From assembly GCA_018700215.1 (NCBI GenBank), contig JABIST010000412.1, forward strand, positions 1-24,621: a stretch of 24,621 bases of DNA, given 5' to 3'. This stretch comes from Dehalococcoidia bacterium. Lineage in GTDB: Bacteria > Chloroflexota > Dehalococcoidia > UBA2979. This document shows positions 1 through 7,785 of the stretch, in pieces (positions within the stretch are counted from its first letter, which is position 1; every line of letters starts with the position of its first letter). The notes beneath the pieces were generated by a model. That model saw nothing but the letters and a program-made list of their open reading frames with translations, had not been told where the DNA came from and did not search any database. A program made the position numbers and the translations under genes.

Positions 1-1112
1 GCGATCTGGCCGGGGCGGAGGTGCTGTTCGAGGAGGAGGGCGATGCGCTCGATCTGCCTGGAGGGGAAGCGCCAGGCGGCGAGGCGGGAGCGAACGATGT
101 CGGCGCCGAGATCGCCGTGGCCGAAGAAGCGGGTGCGGCCATCAGGTTCGACGGTGCGGGTGCGTGGCTTGCCAACATCGTGCAGCAGGGTGGCGATGCG
201 AAGGGTGGTGGCGTGCTCATTGAGGTGGTGGCGAACATCACCCCAGCGGCTGGCGGGCCAGGGCTGGTCCCAGGTGGTGTGCCAGATGGTGGCTGCGGGT
301 TCGTCGGCGGGTGGCTCCAGAGCGAGGAGAATGTCGATCCACTCGGAGGCGGCAAGGGCGTGGTCGAGGACGTCGAGGCGGTGGTGGGGACGCTGGTCGA
401 CGGCGCGGCCCTCGATCAGTTCGGGGAAGCAGATGTCGAGGAGGGTGGTGCGTTCGAGCAGGCGGATGCCCTGGGAGGCGCGAGGGGAGGCGAAGAGGCG
501 GGTGAGTTCGTGTTCGACGCGCTCGGGTGCGATATCGGCGAGGAGGGCGGCGTGAGTGGTGATGGCCGCCTCGGTAGCCGGATCGATGGTGAAGGCGAGT
601 TCGGCGGCGAGGCGGACGGCGCGGAGGGTGCGGAGTGGGTCTTCGACGAGTGCGTGCTCGCTGATGAGGCGGAGGTGGCGGGCATCGAGGTCGGCGAGGC
701 CGTCGTGCTGGTCGATGACCTCGGAGGGGTCGAGCTGGGCGAGATCGGCGGGGACGCGTTCGAGGGGGACGGCGAGCGCGTTGACGGTGAAGTCGCGGCG
801 GGCGAGGTCTTCGTCGAGGGTGCCGGCGAGCTGGGTGAGATCGATGGAGCCGTTCTCGAGGGGGAGGCGCTGGAGGGGAAAGCGGTCGCCGAGCTGCACG
901 ACGTGGGTGCTGAGGGCAGCGGCGAGGGTGGTCGCCCACACCTCGGGAGCGGCGGTGGCGATGTCGAGTTCGGTCACGGGGCGGCGGAGGAGCGCGTCGC
1001 GGACGGCGCCGCCGACGAGGTAGGCGGGCGGGAGGTCAGGGCGCTCGCGGGCGAGCAGAGCGAGGGTGCGAATCGCCTCGGCAACTGTGGCGCGCTGTGC
1101 GGGCGTGGTCAT
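1..1112 (-). CDS. cca: CCA tRNA nucleotidyltransferase / poly(A) polymerase family with HD domain (3' end outside window)
   Basis: Nucleotidyltransferase that adds or repairs the tRNA 3' CCA end. 370 codons are visible from ATG at 1112; the C-terminus lies beyond base 1. Class II NTase motifs appear in order: YLVGGAVRD (res. 31-39), the metal-binding position ELD (48-50), RRDFTVNALA (105-114) and EDPLRTLRAVR (157-167), then an HD phosphohydrolase motif LLHDVGKP (309-316). The combination of NTase head and HD domain is typical of bacterial CCA-adding or repair enzymes. The first metal ligand of the usual DxD is Glu here. It lies 69 bp downstream of the carboxypeptidase gene on the same strand, so the two may share a transcript. 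I cannot separate full CCA-adding from A-adding or C-adding activity by eye. Confidence 0.9.
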   Translation of the reverse strand, partial: MTTPAQRATVAEAIRTLALLARERPDLPPAYLVGGAVRDALLRRPVTELDIATAAPEVWATTLAAALSTHVVQLGDRFPLQRLPLENGSIDLTQLAGTLDEDLARRDFTVNALAVPLERVPADLAQLDPSEVIDQHDGLADLDARHLRLISEHALVEDPLRTLRAVRLAAELAFTIDPATEAAITTHAALLADIAPERVEHELTRLFASPRASQGIRLLERTTLLDICFPELIEGRAVDQRPHHRLDVLDHALAASEWIDILLALEPPADEPAATIWHTTWDQPWPASRWGDVRHHLNEHATTLRIATLLHDVGKPRTRTVEPDGRTRFFGHGDLGADIVRSRLAAWRFPSRQIERIALLLEQHLRPGQI

Positions 1113-1181
1113 GCGGCGAGGGTGGCGACCGGGGGCGGTCGCGGTCAATCGGGTGGAGCTATGTGGTGCTCGCTGGTGTGA

Positions 1182-2660
1182 CTAGTTCCAGGTGTGGTTT
1201 TCGTAGACCCAGTCCAGCAGATCCGCAGCTTCGCCGTAGCGGTCCGGGGAGTTGAGCAGCACGACGTAGACGCGGTGCCCATCGCGGACCGCGGAACCGA
1301 CGAAGGTGCGGCCGGCGTCTCCGGTGTAGCCGGTCTTAATGCCATCGGCGCCGTCGTAGCTGTTGAGGAAGCCGTTGATGTTGTTCATCCAGAAGGTGCG
1401 GCTCCCTCGGGCGGTCCAGCTTGAGGCCTGGACCATGGTGGCGAAGTCATCGAGCTGCATGCCGTAGCGGGCGAGCATGGCGAGGTCGTAGGCGGAGACG
1501 AGGTGGGTGTTCTGGTCGAGGCCGTGGGGGTTGGCGAAGTTGCTGTCGGTGAGACCGAGGCGGGAGAGGAGGGTGTTCATCTGGTTCACGAAGGCGGCGT
1601 CGCTGCCGGCCTGGTGGCGACCGATGGCGAGGGCGGCGTCGTTGCCGGAGCGGAGCATGAGGCCGTAGAGGATGTCACGGAGCTGCATGCAGTCGCCGGG
1701 GAGCAGGCCCATCAGGCTGCTGCCGGGCATGTCGCGGCTATCGACATCGGTTTGCACCCATGCATCGAGGTCCGCGCCCTCGATGGCGAGGATCGCGGTG
1801 GCGATCTTGGTGAGGCTGGCGGGGGCGAGTGCTTCGTGACCATCGAGATCCCAGAGGACGGCGCCAGAGGCTTCGTCGACGATGATCGCGGCGGTGGAGC
1901 TGATCTCGGGGACCGCTGTTGCGGTAGTGAGGTTCGGTGCGGATCCGGTGCTGGCGGGGATAGGGGCGACGGGAAGTCGGGTGATGGCGGCTTGGGAGAC
2001 GGCGGAGCTGGCGGAGCTGCCGCAGATGATCATGAGGATGGTGCCGGCCGGGACCTGTTCGCCGCCGAAGTGGGTGAACCACGGCTGGTTCACGAAGCTT
2101 GGCGCGGACGGATTGAAGACGAGCCACTGGTTGCTGACGCGCGTGTAGATCGCGGATGGATCGCAGCCGCCCGCGAGCGCGGTGTTGATGACGCCACTGA
2201 CGGTGCCGCCGCCCCAGAGCTGGAGGCTGATCCCGCTTGCCGGAAGCGATGCGGAGAGGCCGGGTCGAGCGATCGGTTGCTGGGCGCAGTTGGGTTCGCC
2301 GGCGTAGGGCTCGAGGAACTCGTCGGCCATCCAGCCGGTCTTGCCGCTGACGGTGACGGACTGCCATCGGAAGTCGTCGGCGACGACGGCGGCATCGAGT
2401 ACCTGGACGAGCGAGCCCTCGGCGTAGCAGTCGAGTCGGTTGCTGCTGAGGCCTGGTGCGTCGCGGAGCCGGAGACAGTCACCGTCGGCGCGGATGACGG
2501 CGGTGGTGCCGGGTACGAGTGGTGTATCGCGGAGTGTGTTGGTGGTGGCGGCGCGAGCCGGTGGGTTCTGGACACTAGCTGCGAGCAGCTGACCGGGAAC
2601 GGCACCGAAGAGTGTGGCGACGAGGAGGAGTATGAGTAGCAGCCGGGGAGGGCGTGACAC
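1182..2660 (-). CDS. Secreted D-alanyl-D-alanine carboxypeptidase (S11/PBP5-like) with N-terminal SH3-like domain
   Basis: Trims D-Ala from peptidoglycan stem peptides outside the membrane. A 492-residue protein: signal peptide or anchor in residues 1-29 (hydrophobic LLLILLLVATLFGAV), an SH3-like wall-binding segment (about 48-120, with CLRLRDAPGLSSNRL), a linker and beta-rich region (120-250), then an S11 serine peptidase domain (255-490). All three catalytic motifs are visible: SLTK (282-285), SGN (338-340) and KTG (442-444). There is no obvious C-terminal amphipathic anchor as in PBP5, so retention is probably through the N-terminus or the SH3-like part. The GTG start at 2658-2660 is preceded by an AAGG-type ribosome site. 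A TATGGT hexamer on the minus strand at 2693-2698 could be its -10 box. Confidence 0.93.
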   Translation of the reverse strand: MSRPPRLLLILLLVATLFGAVPGQLLAASVQNPPARAATTNTLRDTPLVPGTTAVIRADGDCLRLRDAPGLSSNRLDCYAEGSLVQVLDAAVVADDFRWQSVTVSGKTGWMADEFLEPYAGEPNCAQQPIARPGLSASLPASGISLQLWGGGTVSGVINTALAGGCDPSAIYTRVSNQWLVFNPSAPSFVNQPWFTHFGGEQVPAGTILMIICGSSASSAVSQAAITRLPVAPIPASTGSAPNLTTATAVPEISSTAAIIVDEASGAVLWDLDGHEALAPASLTKIATAILAIEGADLDAWVQTDVDSRDMPGSSLMGLLPGDCMQLRDILYGLMLRSGNDAALAIGRHQAGSDAAFVNQMNTLLSRLGLTDSNFANPHGLDQNTHLVSAYDLAMLARYGMQLDDFATMVQASSWTARGSRTFWMNNINGFLNSYDGADGIKTGYTGDAGRTFVGSAVRDGHRVYVVLLNSPDRYGEAADLLDWVYENHTWN

Positions 2661-2692
2661 AGTGCGTCGCCTTGTCTCAACCCGCCTTCACC

Positions 2693-2698
2693 ACCATA
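2693..2698 (-). promoter_or_regulatory. Putative -10 box for the carboxypeptidase gene
   Basis: Minus-strand TATGGT lies 32 nt upstream of the GTG at 2660, leaving room for a short leader with an AAGG ribosome site. No convincing -35 is visible. The same hexamer occurs on the plus strand at 2840-2845, so chance is possible. Confidence 0.25.
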
Positions 2699-2853
2699 CG
2701 GCAAGGACGAGGGAAGTTCGTTAAAGGATCGACGGAGGATGGAGCGGTCTTGATGGCCGAGAGGCCAGAGTGCCGCAGACGTGACTCGCAGGGCTCGAGG
2801 GATGGCTGGTTGGCCGTCGTTTGTGAGGGCGCGGGCGGCTATGGTGTGCCGCG

Positions 2854-4590
2854 ATGGGCACGGAGGACGACGCGATGGTGGCTACGAGTAATTTCGAGAC
2901 TTTGCCAGAGTTGCTCGCGTTCGGGACGCGCGAGTGGGGCGACCGAATGGCGTTCCGTTCCCCGTGGGGCAGCGGGATGGAGTCGGTGACGTTTCGCGAG
3001 CTGGAGCTGCTGGCGGCGGGTGCCGCGGAGCGGCTTGCGGCGGACGTTGAGCGTGGTGAGTTCGTGCTGATCGGGGGGCGGAACTCGATCCCGTGGGTGG
3101 TGACGTTGCACGCGCTGTTGTTGCGCGGCGCGATCCCGGTGCCGGTGGACACGGAGATGCCCTCGGACGCATTGAACTCGATCCTGCGTGAGTTGCAGCC
3201 GGCGGCGGTAGTGGGGGACGAGACGTTCCTGGCGCGGGTGAGCGGCATTTCCGGCAAGAAGATCACGCTGGATGAGGTGCACGACTGGCCGGCGGCGGAA
3301 GTGGCACCGGTGCTGGATCCGCCCGCGCAGCCGGATGAGCTGGCGCTGCTGCTGTACACGGGTGGGACGACCGGGCGGCCGAAAGGGGTGATGCTGAGCC
3401 ATCGGAACCTGGTGCACGGTGTGAACGCGACGGTCGACGGCGGCGATCTGCGGATGAGCGATGTGCTGTTTGTGGTGCTGCCGCTGTTTCACGTGTTCCC
3501 GCTGACGGTGGGGCTGCTGGCGCCGATGGCGGCGGGACTGCCAGTGGAGCTGGAGTATCGGCTGACTCGGGTGTCGCAGCGGGCGTCCGAGACGCCGCCG
3601 ACGATCATCCTGGGCGTGCCTGCGCTGTGGGAGGCGTTGCTGCGGACAGTGGAGCGGAACGCACGCGGCGGTGTGAAGGGCGCGTACTTCAAGGCAGCGG
3701 CGGCGTTCAATCGGACTTTGGTGCGGACGGTGGGGATCAACCTGGGGCGGGTGCTGTTCATGCCGCTTCAGAAGGCGCTGGGCGGGAACCTGCGCTATCT
3801 GGTGAGTGGCGGGGCACGGCTGGATCCGGCAATCCAGCGACGAATGACGGAGCTTGGGCTGCCGGTGATCCAGGGCTACGGGCTGAGCGAGGCGGCACCA
3901 GTGGTATCGGTGCAGCGGTTCGTCGGACGGCGCTACTGGTGGCGCGGGCGCTACTACTGGAAGCGGATCGGCTCGGTGGGGACACCGCTGATCGGCGTGA
4001 CGGTGACGATTGAGCCCCGCGAGGGCGTTGACGAGGAAGACGGCCAGGGCGAGCTGGTTGTGCAGGCGCCGAACGTGATGATGGGGTACTACGAGCGCCC
4101 GGCGGATACGGCGGCGATCTTGCGCGATGGGGCGCTGCACACGGGTGACCTAGCTCGGATCGATGAGAACGGGGACATCTGGATTACCGGGCGGGCGAGT
4201 CTGGTGATCAGCATGCCGAACGGCAAGCAGGTGAATCTGGAGACGATGGAGGCGGAGCTGCTGGAGGCGCCGGAAATTGCCCAGATCCGCCTGCTGGTGG
4301 AGCAGGAGCCTGAGTGGAAGCTGGTGGCGGTGGTGTTCCCGAGCGAGGAGGCGCTGGCCGGGAATGGGATCGACGATGGCGAGAAGCTGCTGACCGTGGC
4401 GCGCGACGCGGTGCGTCGGCAGTCGCGCGGGTTGCCATCGTGGCTGCGAGTGGACGAGGTGCGGCTGAGTGGCGATCTGCTGCCGGTGACGCGCCTTGGG
4501 AAGTTGCGACGAGCGACGCTGGAGTTGGGTGAATTCGACTTCGATCACTGGCGCGGTGAGGCGCACCAGGCGACGCTTGCGGAGGAGTAG
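2854..4590 (+). CDS. AMP-forming acyl-CoA synthetase (long-chain fatty acid-CoA ligase family)
   Basis: ANL-superfamily enzyme that activates a carboxylic acid to acyl-AMP and then acyl-CoA in the cytoplasm. 578 residues. Motifs: P-loop YTGGTTGRPKG (168-178), VSGGARL (318-323), GYGLSE (341-346), HTGD (429-432), hinge region ITGRAS (444-449), and a probable catalytic lysine in TRLGK (K550). Two starts compete. ATG 2854 has a TATGGT hexamer 8 nt upstream (a leaderless option). ATG 2875 (residue 8) has GGAGG at 2862-2866 with ideal spacing. Odd points: a Trp/Tyr/Arg-rich stretch at 359-371 between the A5 and A6 motifs, and a hinge motif lacking the usual Lys-Asp after GR. Substrate cannot be told from sequence; the VMMGYYERP segment and overall length fit long-chain ligases. 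Confidence 0.92.
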   Translation: MGTEDDAMVATSNFETLPELLAFGTREWGDRMAFRSPWGSGMESVTFRELELLAAGAAERLAADVERGEFVLIGGRNSIPWVVTLHALLLRGAIPVPVDTEMPSDALNSILRELQPAAVVGDETFLARVSGISGKKITLDEVHDWPAAEVAPVLDPPAQPDELALLLYTGGTTGRPKGVMLSHRNLVHGVNATVDGGDLRMSDVLFVVLPLFHVFPLTVGLLAPMAAGLPVELEYRLTRVSQRASETPPTIILGVPALWEALLRTVERNARGGVKGAYFKAAAAFNRTLVRTVGINLGRVLFMPLQKALGGNLRYLVSGGARLDPAIQRRMTELGLPVIQGYGLSEAAPVVSVQRFVGRRYWWRGRYYWKRIGSVGTPLIGVTVTIEPREGVDEEDGQGELVVQAPNVMMGYYERPADTAAILRDGALHTGDLARIDENGDIWITGRASLVISMPNGKQVNLETMEAELLEAPEIAQIRLLVEQEPEWKLVAVVFPSEEALAGNGIDDGEKLLTVARDAVRRQSRGLPSWLRVDEVRLSGDLLPVTRLGKLRRATLELGEFDFDHWRGEAHQATLAEE

Positions 4591-4611
4591 CCGCCGGCTG
4601 GTGGTGGCGAC

Positions 4612-5283
4612 CTAGTCGGCCTGCTTGCGGAGCCAATCGGCGACGAAGGGGTTGTGTTCGCGCTCGAAGCCGATGGTGGTCTGCTGCATGTGGCCGGGGA
4701 GGACGGTGGTGTCGTCCGGGAGTTCGAGCAGTTTGTCGCAGATGCTGGTCATCTCCTGATCGAGGTTGCCGCCGGGGAAATCGGTGCGGCCGATTGAGCC
4801 TCGGAAGAGGGTGTCGCCGCTGAAGAGGAGGCCTTCGTCCGCGTAGTAGCTGACGCTGCCGGGGGTGTGGCCGGGGGTGGTGATGGCGCGGAGGCGGAGT
4901 CCGGCGACCTCAACGATGTCGCCGTCGGTGACGAAGGCCGAGGGGTCTGGCGGTGGGTCGTTGACATCGAATCCGAACTTTTCGGCGGAGGATTGCCAGC
5001 CGGTGCGGAGCAGGTCGAGATCGTCCTCGTGGAGGAGGAACTTCGCGTTCGTCGCGCGGTGGACTCCGGCGACGCCGAGGATGTGATCGACGTGGGCGTG
5101 TGAGTTGGCGATGTATTTGATGGTGACGCCCATATCGCGGGCGAGCGCGAGCACCTCGTCAGGTTGATCGCCGGGGTCGATGCAGATGGCTTCGCTGGTC
5201 TGGCGGCTGCCGATCACCCAGCAGTTTTCCTGGAACACACCGACGACGATGCCGCGGACCATGAGCTCGTTGGCGACTTCCAT
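4612..5283 (-). CDS. MBL-fold hydrolase, glyoxalase II-like
   Basis: Metallo-beta-lactamase-fold hydrolase, 223 residues, the usual size for small hydroxyacylglutathione-hydrolase-like enzymes. Metal ligands are visible: HAHVDH (62-67), H139 in PGHTPGS, D157 in FSGDTLF and H198 in LPGH. The extended LFRGSIGRTDFPGG segment is typical of the YcbL/glyoxalase II-like subgroup, which hydrolyses thioesters. A second in-frame ATG exists at residue 8. The ATG at 5283 lacks a clear ribosome site but has TAGGAT 6 nt upstream, suggesting a leaderless message. It sits 22 nt after the Asp-box gene on the same strand and converges with the acyl-CoA synthetase 21 bp away. The actual thioester or sulfur substrate is unknown. 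Confidence 0.9.
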   Translation of the reverse strand: MEVANELMVRGIVVGVFQENCWVIGSRQTSEAICIDPGDQPDEVLALARDMGVTIKYIANSHAHVDHILGVAGVHRATNAKFLLHEDDLDLLRTGWQSSAEKFGFDVNDPPPDPSAFVTDGDIVEVAGLRLRAITTPGHTPGSVSYYADEGLLFSGDTLFRGSIGRTDFPGGNLDQEMTSICDKLLELPDDTTVLPGHMQQTTIGFEREHNPFVADWLRKQAD

Positions 5284-5289
5284 CGTTCG

Positions 5290-5295
5290 ATCCTA
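5290..5295 (-). promoter_or_regulatory. Putative -10 box for a leaderless MBL hydrolase transcript
   Basis: Minus-strand TAGGAT ends 6 nt before the ATG at 5283. With no Shine-Dalgarno site, transcription would start at or next to the ATG. Similar TAnnnT boxes occur before the starts at 7098 and 12819. Confidence 0.35.
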
Positions 5296-5305
5296 GCTGG
5301 TTGCG

Positions 5306-6271
5306 TTAGAGGGCGGCGACGATGGCGTTGGCCGGTGGCAGGCCAGTAGCGAGTGGCATCCAGTTTTTCCCTTTGTCGTGGGAGGCCCAGATGGTGTCGC
5401 CAGCGGAGGCGAAGGCGGTGTCTTCAGTATCCCAGAGGCGGGTGACGCAGGGGATGCGCTCCCACTCGTCGCCACCGGCGCCGCGGTCGCTGTCGGAGGC
5501 AGAGGGGGGTGGGTCGCCGAGCATGATGCGGGTCCAGGTGACGCCGCCGTTGGGGGATCGGAAGAGGGCGCCTTCGAGGCCGGGTGCGTGGCGGGCGACG
5601 GTGAGCAGGAGGACATCGGGCGTCCCGGGGAGGACGGCGACGGAGCCGCCCCAGGATCGGTCCAAGCCGCCAAGGGATTGGACCCAGCTAAAGCCGCCAT
5701 CATCGGAGCGGTAGACGCCGCTCTCGGCGGTGGCGAAGAGGCGGTCGGGCTGTTCCGGGTGCTCCTGGAGCTGGTGGATCATGGAGTCGAGGCCGTCGGA
5801 GTGTTCAAGCCAGCTTCGTCCACCGTCGCGGGTGTGCCAGGCGCCGCCGCCGGCAATGCCGATCAGTTCGCCTTCCTTGGGGAAGACCACGCCGGCGATG
5901 TAGGGCGCCTTGTGACCGGCTGGTACGACCATCTTGCGGTGCTTGATGACGTTCTGGAGGCCTTCCATCTCCTCCCAGCTCACACCTCGGTCGCGCGAGA
6001 CGTGGAGCTGAGCGCCGTGGGTGCCGATCCAGATAGCGCCATCCGGGCCGACGCGGGCGGAGCTGGGGTCGCCGGTCCAGCGTTGTTCCCAATTGCCGTC
6101 GTCGTGGACCCAGACGCCCTCGCCAGGTGCGGCGGCGACGGCGAGGCCATCGCGGTAGTCGACGGCGGTCATGCGAGGGCCGTCGATCGCGCGTTCGGCG
6201 TCCATGCCGGGGATGACTTGCAGCAGGCCGTCGTCGACCGCGAGAAGGATGCCGATCAAGTTGGCCCTCAA
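5306..6271 (-). CDS. Asp-box (BNR) beta-propeller protein of unknown function
   Basis: 321 residues with five Asp-box motifs at regular spacing: SRDRGVSW (92-99), TRDGGRSW (147-154), SDDGGFSW (189-196), SPNGGVTW (239-246) and SHDKGKNW (297-304). This is the sialidase/VPS10-like propeller signature; many such proteins are not glycosidases, and I see no catalytic sialidase residues. There is no signal peptide, so a cytoplasmic location is likely, unlike many propeller family members. The TTG at 6269-6271 overlaps the TGA of the sirtuin gene (TTGA). A second TTG at 6259 has GAGGG five nt upstream and may be the real start. Either way it is translationally coupled to the sirtuin. Function unknown. 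Confidence 0.85.
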   Translation of the reverse strand: MRANLIGILLAVDDGLLQVIPGMDAERAIDGPRMTAVDYRDGLAVAAAPGEGVWVHDDGNWEQRWTGDPSSARVGPDGAIWIGTHGAQLHVSRDRGVSWEEMEGLQNVIKHRKMVVPAGHKAPYIAGVVFPKEGELIGIAGGGAWHTRDGGRSWLEHSDGLDSMIHQLQEHPEQPDRLFATAESGVYRSDDGGFSWVQSLGGLDRSWGGSVAVLPGTPDVLLLTVARHAPGLEGALFRSPNGGVTWTRIMLGDPPPSASDSDRGAGGDEWERIPCVTRLWDTEDTAFASAGDTIWASHDKGKNWMPLATGLPPANAIVAAL

Positions 6272-7098
6272 TCTTCCTGGTGGTTCTTCCTGGCAACTGT
6301 ATTGGCGAGACGCTTGCGGACAAGTTCGACGAGCGCGGGCAGCACCTGGCCGGAGGGGCCGGGGATGGCCACGGTGGCCAGTTCAGTGAGCGGCGTTGGC
6401 TCGGGATTGATTTCGATCAGGGGGAGGCCGCGCTGGAGTGCCTCGATTGGATATTGCGCCGCGGGGTAGACGAGCGCCGAGGTGCCGATGGTCATGAAGA
6501 GGTCCGCCTGCGCGGTTTCGTCGCCGGAACGGCGCAGCGCGGTGGGCGGGATTGGCTCGCCAAACATGACGGTGTCACTCTTGATGACGCCGGAGCAGTG
6601 GTCACAGGTGGGCGGCAAGGCGGCTTCGTCGATGGTGTATTCCTGGCGTGGCCAGCGACGCTCGCAGGAGATGCAGCGGAGCCAGTAGCGGTTGCCGTGG
6701 ATCTCGGTGATTGAGGTTTGGCCGGCGCGGCGATGCAGGTCATCGATGTTCTGAGTGATGAGGTGGGAGACGATGCCCATGTCTTCGAGTTCGGCGAGGG
6801 CGCGATGGCCGTTGTTCGGCTCGGATTGTTCGAGGGCCTGAGCGAAGCCGTCGCTGCGGCCTTCTTCGAGGCGGCGTTCCCACCAACGGCCAGGATCCTG
6901 GGAGAAGGTGTCGTACTGGTTGAGCGGGGGCTCGCCGTTGATGGTCCAGAGGCCGCCTTCACCCCGGAAGGTGGGGATGCCGGACTCCTTGGACATGCCG
7001 GCGCCCGCGAGGACCACGGTGTGAGTGGAGCCGGCGAGGAGGTCCGCCGCCACTTCGAAGGCCGCCGAATGGGCGCTGCGGTTGAACGTTTCAGCCAC
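6268..7098 (-). CDS. Sir2-family NAD-dependent protein deacylase (sirtuin)
   Basis: Removes acyl groups from lysines using NAD+, giving O-acyl-ADP-ribose and nicotinamide. From GTG 7098 it is 276 residues, the size of the CobB/Sir2 core. Motifs: GAGMSKESGIPTFRG (32-46), TQNIDDLH (115-122), catalytic His in EIHGN (H134), zinc cysteines CISC (142-145) and CDHC (165-168), VMFGEPIP (177-184), GTSALVYPAA (205-214) and INPE (230-233). The open frame continues upstream to 7362, but that part is low-complexity and does not resemble sirtuins. The GTG has no ribosome site but has TAACCT 7 nt upstream, so it may be leaderless. It is divergent from the TlpA gene and overlaps the propeller gene at its 3' end. 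Confidence 0.93.
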   Translation of the reverse strand: MAETFNRSAHSAAFEVAADLLAGSTHTVVLAGAGMSKESGIPTFRGEGGLWTINGEPPLNQYDTFSQDPGRWWERRLEEGRSDGFAQALEQSEPNNGHRALAELEDMGIVSHLITQNIDDLHRRAGQTSITEIHGNRYWLRCISCERRWPRQEYTIDEAALPPTCDHCSGVIKSDTVMFGEPIPPTALRRSGDETAQADLFMTIGTSALVYPAAQYPIEALQRGLPLIEINPEPTPLTELATVAIPGPSGQVLPALVELVRKRLANTVARKNHQED

Positions 7099-7105
7099 GG
7101 GCGCG

Positions 7106-7111
7106 AGGTTA
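7106..7111 (-). promoter_or_regulatory. Putative -10 box for a leaderless sirtuin transcript
   Basis: Minus-strand TAACCT ends 7 nt before the GTG start of the sirtuin. It fits a TAnnnT -10 box placed so that transcription begins at the start codon. There is no Shine-Dalgarno site in this gap. Confidence 0.3.
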
Positions 7112-7157
7112 CTCGTGCGCCCAGATGAGGGGTAGAGCCGCCACGGGGTGGGCAGCG

Positions 7158-7163
7158 TACGAT
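7158..7163 (+). promoter_or_regulatory. Putative -10 box for the TlpA-like gene
   Basis: TACGAT lies 20 nt upstream of the GTG at 7184, followed by GGAGGG at 7170-7175. The identical hexamer TACGAT precedes the thiolase-like gene at 12806. No clear -35 is seen. Confidence 0.3.
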
Positions 7164-7183
7164 CAGGTTGGAGGGCCGAAGGC

Positions 7184-7759
7184 GTGAAACTCAATTCCTC
7201 GATGATTCGCCCCGCGATTGCGGTGGCGCTGGTGATTGTGATCGGCGGGCTGTTCACGTGGCGTGAGCTGTTGGCGGACGACAGTGATGGTGCCGACTCG
7301 GCGCTGGGCGTCGCGGAGCAGTCGCTGAAGGTTGAGGTGGGGCAGCCGCTGCCGGACTTCACGCTGGAGATGCCGAGCGGGGAGCTGGTCAGCCTGTCGG
7401 ATTTTCGAGGTCAGGTGGTGGTGCTGAACTTCTGGGCGACGTGGTGCACGCCGTGTCGCAAGGAGATGCCTGAGTTCCAGGCGCTGTGGGAGGAGCACGA
7501 GGCGCAGGGGGATCTGATGCTGCTGGCGGTGAATGTGCAGGAGTCGGCGGGCAGCGTGTCGGCGTTCGTCGATGAGTTCGGGCTGACGTTCCCTGTGGCG
7601 CTGGACGCGAATGGCGATGTGCTGGACGAGTACGGCCTGCCGGGGTTGCCGGGGACGTTCTTTATCGACGCGGCAGGTGTATTGCAGGCGCGGGTGCTGG
7701 GGCCGTTGAGCGCGGATCGGCTGCGCGAGGGCGTCGAGAGCGCCGCGGGGGCCAGCTAG
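7184..7759 (+). CDS. Membrane-anchored TlpA/ResA-type thiol-disulfide oxidoreductase
   Basis: 191 residues. A hydrophobic segment at 8-24 (IRPAIAVALVIVIGGLF) anchors a thioredoxin-fold domain outside the membrane. The domain runs from GQPLPDFTLEMPSGE to the end. It carries FWATWCTPC (84-91 region, redox Cys88 and Cys91) and a cis-proline in GLPGTFFID (Pro156). This family reduces disulfides in apocytochromes or other exported proteins. The GTG at 7184 is chosen because GGAGGG lies 8 nt upstream; the frame is open to 7148 but without support. Another thioredoxin-fold lipoprotein, with TGA in place of its first redox Cys codon, occurs at 23561-24154, so the window encodes two extracytoplasmic thioredoxins of different chemistry. 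Confidence 0.93.
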   Translation: MKLNSSMIRPAIAVALVIVIGGLFTWRELLADDSDGADSALGVAEQSLKVEVGQPLPDFTLEMPSGELVSLSDFRGQVVVLNFWATWCTPCRKEMPEFQALWEEHEAQGDLMLLAVNVQESAGSVSAFVDEFGLTFPVALDANGDVLDEYGLPGLPGTFFIDAAGVLQARVLGPLSADRLREGVESAAGAS

Positions 7760-7785
7760 GTCCGGTCGGGCTCAGCAATCCTTCG

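Noticed and set aside
21..1181. Long Gly/Glu/Asp-rich open frame on the plus strand
   Set aside because: It is the shadow of the CCA nucleotidyltransferase on the minus strand, which carries full motif support; the plus-strand product is low-complexity.
1503..2639. 378-codon plus-strand frame
   Set aside because: Antisense to the D-Ala-D-Ala carboxypeptidase with all three catalytic motifs; the translation is Gly/Val/Glu-rich without family features.
2839..4140. 433-codon minus-strand frame opposite the acyl-CoA synthetase
   Set aside because: His/Arg/Gln-rich shadow; the synthetase motifs are on the plus strand.
5378..6469. 363-codon plus-strand frame across the propeller and sirtuin genes
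   Set aside because: Shadow frame produced by high GC content; both opposite genes have clear motifs.
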